A stretch of DNA of 64,000 bases. Source: an uncultured Saprospiraceae bacterium (GTDB taxonomy: Bacteria > Bacteroidota > Bacteroidia > Chitinophagales > Saprospiraceae). This document shows, piece by piece, positions 1 through 8,383 of the stretch; within the stretch, counting starts at the first letter, position 1, and each line of letters opens with the position of its first letter. The position numbers and the translations under genes were made by a program. Under the pieces are notes generated by a model. That model searched no databases. It saw nothing but the letters and a program-made list of their open reading frames with translations, and had not been told where the DNA came from. The stretch is taken from NCBI GenBank assembly GCA_937926205.1, contig CALEYL010000076.1, forward strand, positions 17,335-81,334, in the 5' to 3' direction.

Positions 1-761
1 CCGGTTACGACTAAATTCCCCGTGGTTGGCCTGTTGGCGTAGTTAATACAGATAGAAACTTCTACATAATCGTCACTGGTGTTTAGTGGCGTGCCATTGT
101 CACGGCAAGAGCCAATGGTATAATTGATGCTGTTGATGCTGCATGAAGAGGCACCTACGCAGGAACTGCTGTGGCTACCCAACCCGGATACGTCATTTAT
201 GTCAAAGCCATCCCATTCTGTCCCCAGAGTGGTAAAAGCAGTAGGGCCTGTTCCTGAAGGGTTGACAGTTACACCACCTGTGACGGTAGATCTGCGACGC
301 AAGGTTCGGTCTGCAGTGGATAAGCCGGTAGCAGTCCACGCTGAACCTGGGTCGTCGCCTATTCTGCCGAAGATATCAACCACAGATGCGGAGGAAATTT
401 TATAAAGATCATAGGCGTCGTCACCGTTGTGGTTGACCACAGTAGAACTTACGATTCCTCCGGTGTATCCGGTTGCAGAACCATTCCTTACAACAATTGT
501 GGCTCCGCTGGCCAGGGTTCCACTGAGTGTCAGGGTTTGGGAAGGCGTGGATGCACCATTGGTGTAAAGACGTAGTTGATAATCCGATAGCGTAACGGTA
601 CTTCCGGTCGGGTTGTAAATTTCAATGTATTTTTCAAAACTGCTTCCCTCCACATACTCGGAGAAGAACAGGTCTGTACAACCACTTTGGGCAGCTGTCG
701 TGCCGAAAGAGACAAGGGTCAGTAACAGCAAGAGATAAAGTGCTCTCATAAATTTTAGCAT
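1..761 (-). CDS. Secreted lamin-tail-domain (LTD) protein, C-terminus cut by window edge
   Basis: An open frame runs from about 761 off the left edge of the window, so only the N-terminal ~250 residues are visible. It starts with a signal peptide (MLKF, a leucine-rich stretch, then TTAAQ). An alternative start four codons downstream, at 749, also gives a good signal peptide. Residues ~25-100 have the lamin-tail pattern: FFSEYVEGSS, KYIEIYNPTG, LSDYQLRLY, then a strand ending IVVRNGSA. LTD domains of this kind occur in secreted bacterial proteins, often with nucleases or T9SS sorting domains. A second module begins near residue 215 (SCRDNGTPLNTSDDYVEV), a repeat type common in Bacteroidota extracellular proteins. 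The enzymatic part, if any, and the C-terminal sorting signal lie outside the window, so the function is open. Confidence 0.8.
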   Translation of the reverse strand, partial: MLKFMRALYLLLLLTLVSFGTTAAQSGCTDLFFSEYVEGSSFEKYIEIYNPTGSTVTLSDYQLRLYTNGASTPSQTLTLSGTLASGATIVVRNGSATGYTGGIVSSTVVNHNGDDAYDLYKISSASVVDIFGRIGDDPGSAWTATGLSTADRTLRRRSTVTGGVTVNPSGTGPTAFTTLGTEWDGFDINDVSGLGSHSSSCVGASSCSINSINYTIGSCRDNGTPLNTSDDYVEVSICINYANRPTTGNLVVT

Positions 762-1113
762 TTTATAGCGTTTAGTATTAAGGAATCAAATTCTGGTTGA
801 AATACAGAAAACCCACAGCAGCCGTATATGCAACGCCAGCGCAGGCATCTAAAGGGGGGAGTGTGTTTGTTATTGTATTCGGTATGTAGCAGCACCAAAG
901 TGGCTAACAGAGATAGCCAGTTCATTTAGGAGGCTCTGTAAAGGTACGGAATTGTCGCTATTTTGTTACAAGGTAAAGCCATAAATGCTGGAACTTAATA
1001 TTCGTTTAACCGTTTTTTTACAGGAAATGATGGCACCCTGCCTTAATTTATTGACTGGTACTTAGGTGGTCTACGGACTACCCTCTATATTTGGCCGTTT
1101 ATAACTTTTGCGA
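762..1113. other. Intergenic region between two divergent genes
   Basis: This 350-base stretch separates the reverse LTD gene from the forward Nudix gene. I see no credible gene or RNA in it. It holds a candidate reverse-strand promoter near 939-971. The sequence TAACTTTTG ends at 1110, only 3 bases before the Nudix ATG, so the Nudix transcript might be nearly leaderless, but that element has one base too many for the usual Bacteroidota -7 consensus. Confidence 0.6.
939..971 (-). promoter_or_regulatory. Candidate Bacteroidota promoter for the LTD gene
   Basis: On the reverse strand TACCTTTA (946-939) differs by one base from the Bacteroidota -7 element TAnnTTTG, and TTG (971-969) lies 22 bases upstream, close to the expected -33 position. 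It would give a leader of roughly 170-180 bases. One mismatch and a slightly long spacer keep confidence low. Confidence 0.3.
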
Positions 1114-1554
1114 ATGCCTGGACATAAAATTACGCTGAAAGTACGACTCATCCTTTACCACAAAGGACAGATTCTGCTTTTAAAACAAACCAATCCGAAC
1201 GGGGGAAATTACACCCTGGTAGGGGGGACCATTGAACGGGGTGAGTCTGCCCGTCAGTGTTTGATTCGTGAGAGCTTTGAGGAGGCAGGAATCCTGTTGA
1301 AGGAAAAAGACCTGCAATTGGTGCATGTTTTGCAAAAGGTAACTGCAAGAGAGCAGCGTATGGTCCTGTATTTTAAGGCTTATCGCTGGGAAGGAGAATT
1401 AAAAGCGCGCGAAACGCATAAATTTAAAGAAGCGGAGTGGTTCGATCTGGACGAATTGCCCAAAAACCTGACCGGAACCGTGCGTCAGGTACTGAATGAA
1501 TACCGAAAAGGCAATTTGTATTCTGAATTGCCTAAGAAGCGGTTTGATGTTTGA
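1114..1554 (+). CDS. Nudix hydrolase
   Basis: A 146-residue protein, the usual size for a single-domain Nudix enzyme. The Nudix box GX5EX7REUXEEXGU is fully met (GTIERGE, seven residues, then RESFEEAGI), giving the Mg-binding helix with its glutamates. These enzymes hydrolyse nucleoside diphosphates linked to another group; the substrate cannot be told from the sequence. The frame can also start at TTG 1108, but ATG 1114 is preferred. The gene is flanked by an unrelated reverse gene on each side and seems to be transcribed alone. A long hairpin lies just after the stop. Confidence 0.9.
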   Translation: MPGHKITLKVRLILYHKGQILLLKQTNPNGGNYTLVGGTIERGESARQCLIRESFEEAGILLKEKDLQLVHVLQKVTAREQRMVLYFKAYRWEGELKARETHKFKEAEWFDLDELPKNLTGTVRQVLNEYRKGNLYSELPKKRFDV

Positions 1555-1565
1555 ATTTGAAATGA

Positions 1566-1629
1566 AAATGGGCAGGAAACAAAAGGTTGTGGTAATTAAT
1601 TTCCAGCACCCTTTGCCTCTTGCCCATTT
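1566..1629. terminator. Long imperfect hairpin between convergent genes
   Basis: Two 27-base arms (1566-1592 and 1603-1629) pair with about 21 matches plus G-T pairs around the AT-rich loop 1593-1602; the outer nine base pairs are perfect. It sits between the Nudix stop and the stop of the reverse Cys-rich gene, so it probably ends transcription from both sides. Confidence 0.6.
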
Positions 1630-1650
1630 GCATTTTGCCAATTTATTGGA

Positions 1651-2139
1651 TTAATCCTGGTTGCTTACCAGTTTGGCAGTAGCTGCTTTTTTAGTTGTCG
1701 TCGCTGCAGCGGAAGCGCTTGAAGACTTGCTTTTGTCGCAGCAAGAAGCAGAAGCGGCTTTAGCGCCCGAAGCGCAACAACCTGCACCGGCGCTGGCGTT
1801 GCTTACTTTCGTTGCTTTGGCAGACTTGGAGCAAGCTGCTTTTTCGCTCGGCGATACGTTGATGAACTTACCGCTTTTGCTGCAATATTCTACTTCAGTA
1901 TAGGAAACTTTGCCGGTTTCGGCAGAAACTGTCTTTTTCATATAGCTCACCTGGCCACTGTGAGGGCAAGTGCGCGTTTCGATGGAAGCATCCATAGATG
2001 CCGTTTTGGCCGCAGCAGAAGCGGTGCAGTGGCTGTGCTTATCGTTGCTGGCAGAAGCAGATTTTGCCCCCGAGCATTGTGCGTTGGCTGCAAAGCTTAG
2101 TGCGCCGGAAAAAGCAAGCAACATGAATAACTTTTTCAT
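1651..2139 (-). CDS. Small secreted Ala/Ser/Lys/Cys-rich protein, function unknown
   Basis: A 162-residue protein with a clear signal peptide (MKKLFMLLAFSGALSFAANAQ). The mature part is low in complexity: alanine, serine and lysine make up most of it, with about ten cysteines in the mature part, two of them in CC pairs (GAGCCASG, ASCCDKSK). A central, less repetitive block (TCPHSGQVSYMKKTVSAE, then YCSKSGKFINVSP) looks folded and may be a small domain. The CC and C/H content could bind metal or form disulfides, but nothing here proves it. I do not recognise the family. It is a stand-alone gene, convergent with the Nudix gene. Confidence 0.75.
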   Translation of the reverse strand: MKKLFMLLAFSGALSFAANAQCSGAKSASASNDKHSHCTASAAAKTASMDASIETRTCPHSGQVSYMKKTVSAETGKVSYTEVEYCSKSGKFINVSPSEKAACSKSAKATKVSNASAGAGCCASGAKAASASCCDKSKSSSASAAATTTKKAATAKLVSNQD

Positions 2140-2456
2140 AGATCAGATTTTATTACAGTGAAGAAATATCCATTCAAGGCGCTAAGTTAAACAACTCTCC
2201 CTTTTTTTCGTGTTATGGAAAAATTAACGTTTTCTTAAAATACACAACCTGACTGCGCAAGGCTTCTATTGGCAGGCGTTTCGCCGGGGGCAGCCAACCC
2301 ATTTAAAAATCAAATATTTTAAAAAACTGATAGTCAGGTCTTTGCCATTCCCGTTTTGAACTATAAAATGTGGTAAAAAATGCGTTTTTTTGCGGCGTTT
2401 TGAAAACCATAATAACGCCTGAAGCCAACGCAAATAAAACCGAAATTATACATTCC
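2140..2456. other. Intergenic region between divergent genes
   Basis: About 317 AT-rich bases separate the reverse Cys-rich gene from the forward dehydrogenase. The forward frame could be extended upstream to 2370, but that adds residues unlike the enzyme family. Near 2180-2187 the reverse strand reads TAACTTAG, one base off the -7 consensus. I see no RNA gene. Confidence 0.5.
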
Positions 2457-3662
2457 ATGAAGATAGGACTTATCCGGGAAGGGAAAACGCCGCCTGATGC
2501 GCGTATTCCGCTCACACCGGCACAATGCGCGCGCATTCAGGCTGCAAATGCGATAAAAATTGTCGTCGAACCCTCCCCGGTTCGTTGTTATACTGACACA
2601 GAATATCAAAATGCCGGTATTGAATTGGCTCAGGATCTTTCGGATTGCGACATTCTTATGGGAGTCAAAGAAGTGCCTGTTAACCAACTGATTCCGGAGA
2701 AAACCTACTGCTTCTTTTCGCATACCATCAAAAAGCAGCCACACAATCAGAAGTTGCTTCGGGCAATTCTCGAAAAACGCATCCGCATGCTTGACTACGA
2801 AGTGATGACGGATGACAAAGGAGAGCGGCTTATTGCTTTCGGCCGGTTTGCCGGTATGGTAGGCGCTCACAATGCACTGTACACTTATGGCCGCCGTACG
2901 GGCGCTTTTTCCCTCACCCGGATGAAAGATTGCCATGATTATGCCGAAGCAAAATCCATTTACGCCCAGATACACTGGCCTGCCCTGAAAATCGTACTTA
3001 CCGGTTCAGGCAGGGTAGGGAAGGGCGCCGCACAGGTTTTGAAGGATATGGGTATCAGGGAAGTCAGCGCCGCGGATTTTTTGAACAAAGACTGGCCGGA
3101 AGCTGTTTTTACACAAATACATGCTTCTGACTATGTAGCCCGAAAAGACGGGCAGCCATTCGACAAAGCAGATTATTATGCCCATCCCGAAGCTTACAAG
3201 AGTGTATTTAAACCTTACTATAAGGCCGCAGACATTTTTATCAACGGGATTTACTGGGACGATCGTGCGCCTGCTTTTTTTACGGTAGAAGAGATGCAAA
3301 GTCCGGATTTTCGCATTCGCACGATTGCAGACGTTACCTGCGATCTTGCCCCGCTTGCATCCATTCCGTCGACCATAAGGTCTTCGACCATTGATGAACC
3401 CATATTTGGTTTTGATCCTTTTTCCAAAACAGAAGTGGCCCCACATCAGGAACATGTCATCGATATGATGGCCATAGACAACCTGCCCAATGAAATGCCG
3501 CGCGATGCTTCTGAAGCGTTCGGAGAGCAATTTATTGCCCATATTTTACCTGAACTGCTGAAAGCGGAAAGCTCCGTCATTGAGCGGGCGACTATCGCTC
3601 AAAATGGCTGCCTGACAAAACGGTTTGAATACCTGGAAGAATATGTCGGGGTAGTTTGTTGA
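2457..3662 (+). CDS. Saccharopine dehydrogenase-like (NAD+, L-lysine-forming) enzyme
   Basis: A 401-residue protein beginning MKIGLIREGKTPPDARIPLTP, the hallmark N-terminal strand and RxP loop of the alanine dehydrogenase/transhydrogenase/LYS1 fold. The block VKEVPVNQLIPEKTYCFFSHT carries the conserved Lys and His expected at the active site of LYS1-type saccharopine dehydrogenases, and a Rossmann glycine motif (LTGSGRVGKGA) binds NAD. The length fits that family better than alanine dehydrogenase. The expected reaction is reversible cleavage of saccharopine to lysine and 2-oxoglutarate, in lysine or amino-acid metabolism. I chose ATG 2457 because homologous folds start at this strand. It is the first gene of a forward run with the DoxX and ApbE genes, with no evident functional link. 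Confidence 0.8.
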   Translation: MKIGLIREGKTPPDARIPLTPAQCARIQAANAIKIVVEPSPVRCYTDTEYQNAGIELAQDLSDCDILMGVKEVPVNQLIPEKTYCFFSHTIKKQPHNQKLLRAILEKRIRMLDYEVMTDDKGERLIAFGRFAGMVGAHNALYTYGRRTGAFSLTRMKDCHDYAEAKSIYAQIHWPALKIVLTGSGRVGKGAAQVLKDMGIREVSAADFLNKDWPEAVFTQIHASDYVARKDGQPFDKADYYAHPEAYKSVFKPYYKAADIFINGIYWDDRAPAFFTVEEMQSPDFRIRTIADVTCDLAPLASIPSTIRSSTIDEPIFGFDPFSKTEVAPHQEHVIDMMAIDNLPNEMPRDASEAFGEQFIAHILPELLKAESSVIERATIAQNGCLTKRFEYLEEYVGVVC

Positions 3663-3678
3663 ACCTAAAATCTTGAAC

Positions 3679-4110
3679 ATGAAAAAACTGGCGCTCCTTC
3701 CTGAAAACTTAAATGCCGATCTGGCCTTACTGACCCTGAGACTGATTTTTGGCTTTTGTATGGCCTACTTGCACGGCACTTCCAAACTGAATACCTTGTT
3801 TGGGGATAAACCAGTTGAATTCATGAATTTTATGGGCCTTGGGGATACTTTCTCTCTTGCTTTGGTCGTATTTGCAGAGTTTTTCTGCTCTATTTTACTG
3901 ATAATCGGTTTATTTACACGGCTGGCATCTTTGCCCCTGATGTTTACCATGCTGGTGGCGGTACTTTATGTGCACAGTAACGATCCTTTTAGCGACAAGG
4001 AACACGGACTGCTGTATTTAGGCGTTTATTTTGTATTGTTTCTGATGGGCCCCGGAAGGTATTCAATAGATGCTTTTCTGAGTATCAGGAAAAAAAGCAC
4101 TTCTCAATAA
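3679..4110 (+). CDS. DoxX family membrane protein
   Basis: A 143-residue protein with four predicted membrane segments (roughly residues 18-36, 55-78, 82-101 and 110-130). It has the DoxX-type N-terminal helix LALLTLRLIFGFCMAYLHG, followed by FAEFFCSILLIIGLFTRL. DoxX proteins are small inner-membrane proteins with roles in respiration or redox stress that are poorly defined. The frame opens with TTG at 3673, but ATG 3679 gives the natural MKKLALLPE start. It lies 16 bases after the dehydrogenase stop and 23 bases before apbE, so the three genes are probably co-transcribed. Confidence 0.82.
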   Translation: MKKLALLPENLNADLALLTLRLIFGFCMAYLHGTSKLNTLFGDKPVEFMNFMGLGDTFSLALVVFAEFFCSILLIIGLFTRLASLPLMFTMLVAVLYVHSNDPFSDKEHGLLYLGVYFVLFLMGPGRYSIDAFLSIRKKSTSQ

Positions 4111-4133
4111 ATTGGTTTACTGAACCTTATAAC

Positions 4134-5171
4134 ATGAGATATCCACTTTTAGGTCTGATTGTTTTATTGGCTTTTTCTGCTTGTAAACAAGACCAGACAA
4201 AGCAACCTGCCACTTCCCGATATGTGGTGCTGGAAGGCGAAACGATGGGTACTTACTACGGCCTCAACTATGGCGACAGCCTCGGTCGTAATTTCCAGGC
4301 AGCGGTGGATAGTTTGCTTCTGGAGATCAACCTCGGCGTTTCTACTTACATCGAGTCGTCGGTTATTTCAAAGTTCAACCAGGCTGAATCGACTTTAAAA
4401 CTGGAAGACACTCTGCAGGGGCCGGAGCGCTATTTTCTAGATAATTTTTATGCTGCAAAGTCTGTTTTTCATCGATCAGGCGGGGCATTCGACCCTACCG
4501 TTATGCCTTTGGTCAATTACTGGGGTTTTGGTTATACCCCCAAACGCCCGGTATTGTCTGTAGATTCTGTCAAAGTGGATTCCTTGCTTCGCTATGTTGG
4601 ATTTGATAAAATTTCCCTGCGCGGAGGGGTTTTAACCAAATCTCTTCCCGGGGTTCAACTCGACTTTGGCGGTTGTGCCAAGGGCTATGGCGTAGACGCA
4701 ATGGGGCGCCTGCTCGAAAGCAAAGGCATTTACAATTACCTGGTCAATATTGGGGGCGAGGTACGGGCCCGCGGTGTCAATGCCAAAGGACTGGTCTGGA
4801 CCATAGGGATCAACAAACCTGTCGAAGATGGTTCGCTGGAAGACGTTCAGGCAACACATACTTTAAAAGACAGGTGTGTCTCTACTTCAGGTAATTATCG
4901 CAACTTCTACGAAGTAAACGGAGTAAAATACAGCCATACCATCAACCCCAAAACCGGTTTTCCTGAGCGCACCACTTTGTTAAGCGCCTCCGTATTTTCA
5001 GATAGTTCCGTCATTTCTGACGCTTTCGGTACGGCTTTTATGGTATTGGGAAAAGAGAAAGCTTTCAAACTTGCCCAAACCCTGAAGGGGGTAGATGCCT
5101 TTCTGATTTACGGAAAATCGGATGGCAGTATGGGAACTCAGTTTACGGATGGTCTGAAAGATGAATTTTAA
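4134..5171 (+). CDS. apbE: FAD:protein FMN transferase (ApbE) lipoprotein
   Basis: A 345-residue protein with a lipoprotein signal (LIVLLAFSAC, cysteine 17). It shows the ApbE landmarks in order: GGAFDPTV, DFGGCAKGYGVD, NIGGEVRARG, STSGNY, HTINPKTGFP and SDAFGTAFMVLG. ApbE transfers FMN from FAD to a Thr/Ser of membrane flavoproteins such as Na+-NQR or Rnf subunits, working at the periplasmic face with Mg2+. One residue is unusual: many homologues read LGGIAKGYAVD where this one has FGGCAKGYGVD, but the lysine is kept. No flavoprotein target is encoded nearby, so its client is elsewhere in the genome. Confidence 0.92.
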   Translation: MRYPLLGLIVLLAFSACKQDQTKQPATSRYVVLEGETMGTYYGLNYGDSLGRNFQAAVDSLLLEINLGVSTYIESSVISKFNQAESTLKLEDTLQGPERYFLDNFYAAKSVFHRSGGAFDPTVMPLVNYWGFGYTPKRPVLSVDSVKVDSLLRYVGFDKISLRGGVLTKSLPGVQLDFGGCAKGYGVDAMGRLLESKGIYNYLVNIGGEVRARGVNAKGLVWTIGINKPVEDGSLEDVQATHTLKDRCVSTSGNYRNFYEVNGVKYSHTINPKTGFPERTTLLSASVFSDSSVISDAFGTAFMVLGKEKAFKLAQTLKGVDAFLIYGKSDGSMGTQFTDGLKDEF

Positions 5172-5234
5172 CTGGAGTGGCGCACCCCGTTTTCAAATTA
5201 CCAAAATTGCCTAATTTTCAAATCAAATCTTTCC

Positions 5235-5516
5235 ATGCGGATTATTGGATACATTGAACATCCGGCCATGAAAATCACGGTATTCAAAATGGACAACCGT
5301 TTTTCTGTGAAGTTTGAAACCGGCATGCACGAACAAACCTATAAATTTCGCGCAGGTGAATCTGTTCATAGCATGGAAGACATCCAAAGGATGGTAGACA
5401 GCGGATTTCAGGAAGCTGTGCTGGAGATCTTTAAATCCATGCGATTGAACAGCATGGAGGCGCAGGCACGCCATTCGCAGCGGCCGGCAGCAGACGAGTT
5501 TGACCAGATAATTTAG
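5235..5516 (+). CDS. Small conserved-type hypothetical protein
   Basis: A 93-residue soluble protein of unknown function. The first ~45 residues alternate hydrophobic and polar positions as beta strands (IGYIEHPAMKITVFKMDN, then FSVKFETG), and the rest is mostly helical (SMEDIQRMVDSGFQEAVLEIFKSM). It has no signal peptide or cysteines. Codon use and frame length look like a real gene, and a strong bidirectional hairpin follows the stop by 2 bases. ATG 5268 (MKITVFKMDN) is a possible alternative start. It lies 63 bases after apbE and may belong to the same transcript. Confidence 0.65.
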   Translation: MRIIGYIEHPAMKITVFKMDNRFSVKFETGMHEQTYKFRAGESVHSMEDIQRMVDSGFQEAVLEIFKSMRLNSMEAQARHSQRPAADEFDQII

Positions 5517-5518
5517 TA

Positions 5519-5566
5519 GCTGCCTTTACCCGCCTCCCGAAGAATCGGCAGGCAGGTAAAGACAGC
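5519..5566. terminator. Bidirectional terminator-like hairpin
   Basis: A 22-base arm (5519-5540) pairs with 5545-5566 around the tetraloop AGAA with only three mismatches. It lies exactly between the stops of the forward hypothetical gene and the reverse mdh gene, so it probably terminates both. Confidence 0.75.
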
Positions 5567-5572
5567 GACCAT

Positions 5573-6508
5573 TTATGCAATATTCATCGCATCGTAAACA
5601 TCCATCACCGCACGTACATGTCCGGCTGAAGTATTCATCAACGCCATTTCGGCATCGTTCAGTTTCAGTTCCAAAATCTGGGAAATACCCGATTTGCCTA
5701 ATTTTACAGGAACGCCAAGCGCAAGATTTTTGAGTCCGTACTGACCATCGATCATTGCACAGCAAGGGAAAATGCGGTTTTCATCTCGCAGGATGGCTTC
5801 TACCATCTGAGCTGCCGCCGCACCGGGAGCATACCACGCAGAAGTGCCCATCAGCTTAACCAGTTCACCACCTCCGTTTTTCGTTCTTTCCACAATGGCA
5901 TCAAGAGAAGCCGCATCTATCAGTTCCGTGACCGGAATACCGGCTACAGTGGTATAACGTGGAAGCGGAACCATGGTGTCGCCGTGGCCGCCAAGCAACA
6001 TCGCCTGAATGTCTTTGGGGGATACCTGAAGCGCTTCTGCCAAAAAGGCACGGTAGCGCGCTGTGTCCAAAATGCCCGCCATACCGAAAACGCGGGAAGC
6101 ATCAAGCCCCGAGCTTTTGTAGGCAGCATAAGTCATGACGTCAAGCGGATTGGAAACCACGATGATGATCGGATTCTTTGAATGCGCCATGATCGATTTT
6201 GTCACAGAAGAGACAATTTTCGCGTTGGTCGAAATCAAATCATCACGTGTCATACCCGGTTTGCGGGGTACGCCTGCAGTAATGACCACAATGTCAGAAT
6301 CGGCTGTTTCCTTGTAGTCTTCTGTTCCCCGAAGGAAAGTGCTGTAGTTGTCAATAGGAGCTTGCTGCCAGGTATCGAGCGCCTTGCCGCGAGCCAGGTC
6401 GCCTGCGATGTCGAGCAGGACTACTTCTTTTACCAGGTCTTTGTGTGCCAGTACATTAGCGCAAGTGGCGCCTACATTGCCCGCGCCAATAACGGTTACT
6501 TTACTCAT
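5573..6508 (-). CDS. mdh: Malate dehydrogenase
   Basis: A 311-residue protein of the LDH-like malate dehydrogenase group. It has the NAD-binding GAGNVGAT loop at the N-terminus, the substrate loop VPRKPGMTRDDL with the arginines that select a dicarboxylate, and GGHGDTMVP carrying catalytic His175. It oxidises malate to oxaloacetate with NAD+ in the TCA cycle. Length and motifs are typical, and ATG 6508 is unambiguous. It is transcribed alone, with a good -7 element ~68 bases upstream and a hairpin after the stop. sucC, another TCA gene in this window, lies 29 kb away and is not linked. Confidence 0.96.
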   Translation of the reverse strand: MSKVTVIGAGNVGATCANVLAHKDLVKEVVLLDIAGDLARGKALDTWQQAPIDNYSTFLRGTEDYKETADSDIVVITAGVPRKPGMTRDDLISTNAKIVSSVTKSIMAHSKNPIIIVVSNPLDVMTYAAYKSSGLDASRVFGMAGILDTARYRAFLAEALQVSPKDIQAMLLGGHGDTMVPLPRYTTVAGIPVTELIDAASLDAIVERTKNGGGELVKLMGTSAWYAPGAAAAQMVEAILRDENRIFPCCAMIDGQYGLKNLALGVPVKLGKSGISQILELKLNDAEMALMNTSAGHVRAVMDVYDAMNIA

Positions 6509-6575
6509 GTTAGAATGATCTTATTGGTTGTCAAAGAATTGTTTTTGCATGAATAGCCAGAGGCCATTTGCGCCG

Positions 6576-6583
6576 CAAAAGTA
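6576..6583 (-). promoter_or_regulatory. Candidate -7 element for mdh
   Basis: Reverse-strand TACTTTTG followed by CGG is a perfect TAnnTTTG match, giving a leader of about 60 bases to the mdh ATG. No clear TTG -33 box is seen at 19-21 bases, so this is a half-match. Confidence 0.45.
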
Positions 6584-6662
6584 GCCATTTTTCTTTACCT
6601 TTTGTTGGGATGCAGACCAAAGAAGCAGGATTATTTGAAAGATAAGAAGTCACTATTTTTTC

Positions 6663-6670
6663 TAACTTTG
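6663..6670 (+). promoter_or_regulatory. Candidate -7 element for the M43 protease genes
   Basis: TAACTTTG followed by CCC is a perfect TAnnTTTG match, about 75 bases upstream of the first protease ATG. The nearest TTTG upstream (6634-6637) is 25 bases away, longer than the usual 19-21. Confidence 0.45.
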
Positions 6671-6745
6671 CCCGCGCTTATCCTGAATTAAGGATGAACA
6701 TTTTCTCCAACTCAGACATTTGTTTATAAAAAAATATCATTCAAT

Positions 6746-8281
6746 ATGAAGTATGGGTTACCAATGCTTATTCTGATGCTGACGTTTGCCGGATTTACAA
6801 CGATGGCTCAACCTATATCACAAAGAACTTGCGGTACGCATGGAGAAATGGCTACCCCGATGATTGAGCGCCTGTTACGCAATATCGAATCCCTGCGCAA
6901 TCGTCCTGCCCGCCCGCGCGGTGGAACGATTTATGTGCCCATCAAGTTTCACCTTGTTGCGACAACTGCCGGAACAGGGAGAGTGCCTGAAAGCAGGGTA
7001 TTGGATCAGTTGTGCGCGCTAAATGAAGATTATGCGCCAATTGGGGTTCAGTTTTACCTCAAAAACGGAACCTTTAATTACATCAACAATACAGCGGTCT
7101 ATTCCAACCATACGGCAACGACCAATACGATTATGTCCTTTGCACGCGATAATTCTGCGCTCAATATTTTTATTGTGGATGACGCTTCTCCTGCAGGAGG
7201 CGGCTTAGGTACAACTTTGGGGTATTATTCTCCGGTTAAGGACTGGCTCGTCATGCGCCGGGACGAAGTATCGGCTTCCAGTGCAACGCTGCCACACGAA
7301 GTCGGGCACTTCTTTAGTCTGGATCACCCGTTTAATGGCTGGGACTCAGAGCCCTATGACCCGGCAATTCATGGCATACCTGCCCCGGCTACTTCTCCGG
7401 GCGGGGTTCCAACGGAAAAAGCGGATGGCAGCAACTGTGCCACAGCAGGAGATTATATTTGTGATACGCCGGCAGACTACAACCTGGGTTTTGGCTGGAA
7501 CAACTGCAACTATACAGGTGGAGCCATGGATCCGATGGGCCTGCTCGTTGACCCGGAAGAACGCTTGTTTATGGGGTATTTTCTGGATTGCCCCCGAGAG
7601 GATTATTTCTTTTCGCCCATGCAGCAGGAACTGGTACTTGAAGACTTAGACAGCCCTGAGCGCAATTATGTCACCCCTAACTATATACCTTATCAGGTTG
7701 AACTTGACGGGTTACCTGAACTGACTTATCCCATTGGTGGTGAAGTCACTGCAGGTTATAATTCGGTCAACCTTCAATGGAACAGTGTTGCCGGCGCCAC
7801 GCGTTATCTGGTGGAAATAGATCAACTTCCGACCTTTTCATCCACAACAGCGCGTTATGTGGTTGCGGGCACCAATAAGATTCTGACCAACCTGGTAGCC
7901 AATAAGACTTATTTCTGGAAAGTCCGGCCTTACGGCGAATACCACACCTGCTCCACTTTTACACCGGCAGCCAACTTCAAAACTGGTACAGTCACAAACA
8001 TTGGCGAAATCTCGCGGGTTGCCAACTGGAGCGTAGAACCCAATCCAATGTCAGCCGGGCAGGAACTGAATGTCAACATTACCAGCAATGAAAGCATAGA
8101 AGGGACGCTTACTGTTTTGAATGCTGTTGGCCAGGTGATCTACCGCCTGGAGAACCTGCAGCTTTCACAAGGCAACCACGATTTAAGAATCCCGTCTGAA
8201 CTATTGTCCAGAGGCGTTTATGTCGTAGCTTTGGAATCGGAAGACATGCTGCTGACCAGGCGGGTTGTTGTCGGAAATTAA
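6746..8281 (+). CDS. Secreted M43-type zinc metalloprotease with T9SS sorting domain (copy 1)
   Basis: A 511-residue secreted protein. It has a signal peptide to about residue 22 (MAQP), then a metalloprotease domain with the metzincin motif HEVGHFFSLDH (zinc ligands His184, His188, His194; catalytic Glu185), as in the pappalysin (M43) family. A Met-turn is probably the LFMGYF stretch near residue 275. A fibronectin-III-like domain (LTYPIGGEV, FWKVRPYG) spans residues ~325-415. The C-terminal ~85 residues, from WSVEPNPMSAGQ to RRVVVGN, form a type-A T9SS sorting domain, so the protein should be exported across the outer membrane and anchored or released there. It is the first of three tandem paralogues and is separated from the second by two hairpins. 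The substrate is unknown. Confidence 0.9.
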   Translation: MKYGLPMLILMLTFAGFTTMAQPISQRTCGTHGEMATPMIERLLRNIESLRNRPARPRGGTIYVPIKFHLVATTAGTGRVPESRVLDQLCALNEDYAPIGVQFYLKNGTFNYINNTAVYSNHTATTNTIMSFARDNSALNIFIVDDASPAGGGLGTTLGYYSPVKDWLVMRRDEVSASSATLPHEVGHFFSLDHPFNGWDSEPYDPAIHGIPAPATSPGGVPTEKADGSNCATAGDYICDTPADYNLGFGWNNCNYTGGAMDPMGLLVDPEERLFMGYFLDCPREDYFFSPMQQELVLEDLDSPERNYVTPNYIPYQVELDGLPELTYPIGGEVTAGYNSVNLQWNSVAGATRYLVEIDQLPTFSSTTARYVVAGTNKILTNLVANKTYFWKVRPYGEYHTCSTFTPAANFKTGTVTNIGEISRVANWSVEPNPMSAGQELNVNITSNESIEGTLTVLNAVGQVIYRLENLQLSQGNHDLRIPSELLSRGVYVVALESEDMLLTRRVVVGN

Positions 8282-8282
8282 G

Positions 8283-8339
8283 GGCTGTCTTTAACCTGCC
8301 GGGCCCACCTCATTGGGAAGAGGCAGTTAAAGAACGGCC
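8283..8339 (+). terminator. Hairpin after the first M43 gene
   Basis: Arms 8283-8300 and 8322-8339 pair around a ~21-base loop, with a small bulge and the core TTTAAC/GTTAAA. It begins right after the stop of the first protease. There is no T-run, so it may weaken rather than stop readthrough into the second protease. Confidence 0.5.
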
Positions 8340-8383
8340 AATGGACGAACACTAATTCAATCAAAAATACATTTTCTCTGATG

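Noticed and set aside
750..1113. Possible tRNA or small RNA in the first gap
   Set aside because: I looked for cloverleaf-like arms and CCA-type ends and found none.
2361..2975. A 204-codon reverse frame antisense to the saccharopine dehydrogenase-like gene
   Set aside because: The forward frame holds the full enzyme motifs, so the reverse frame is a chance reading.
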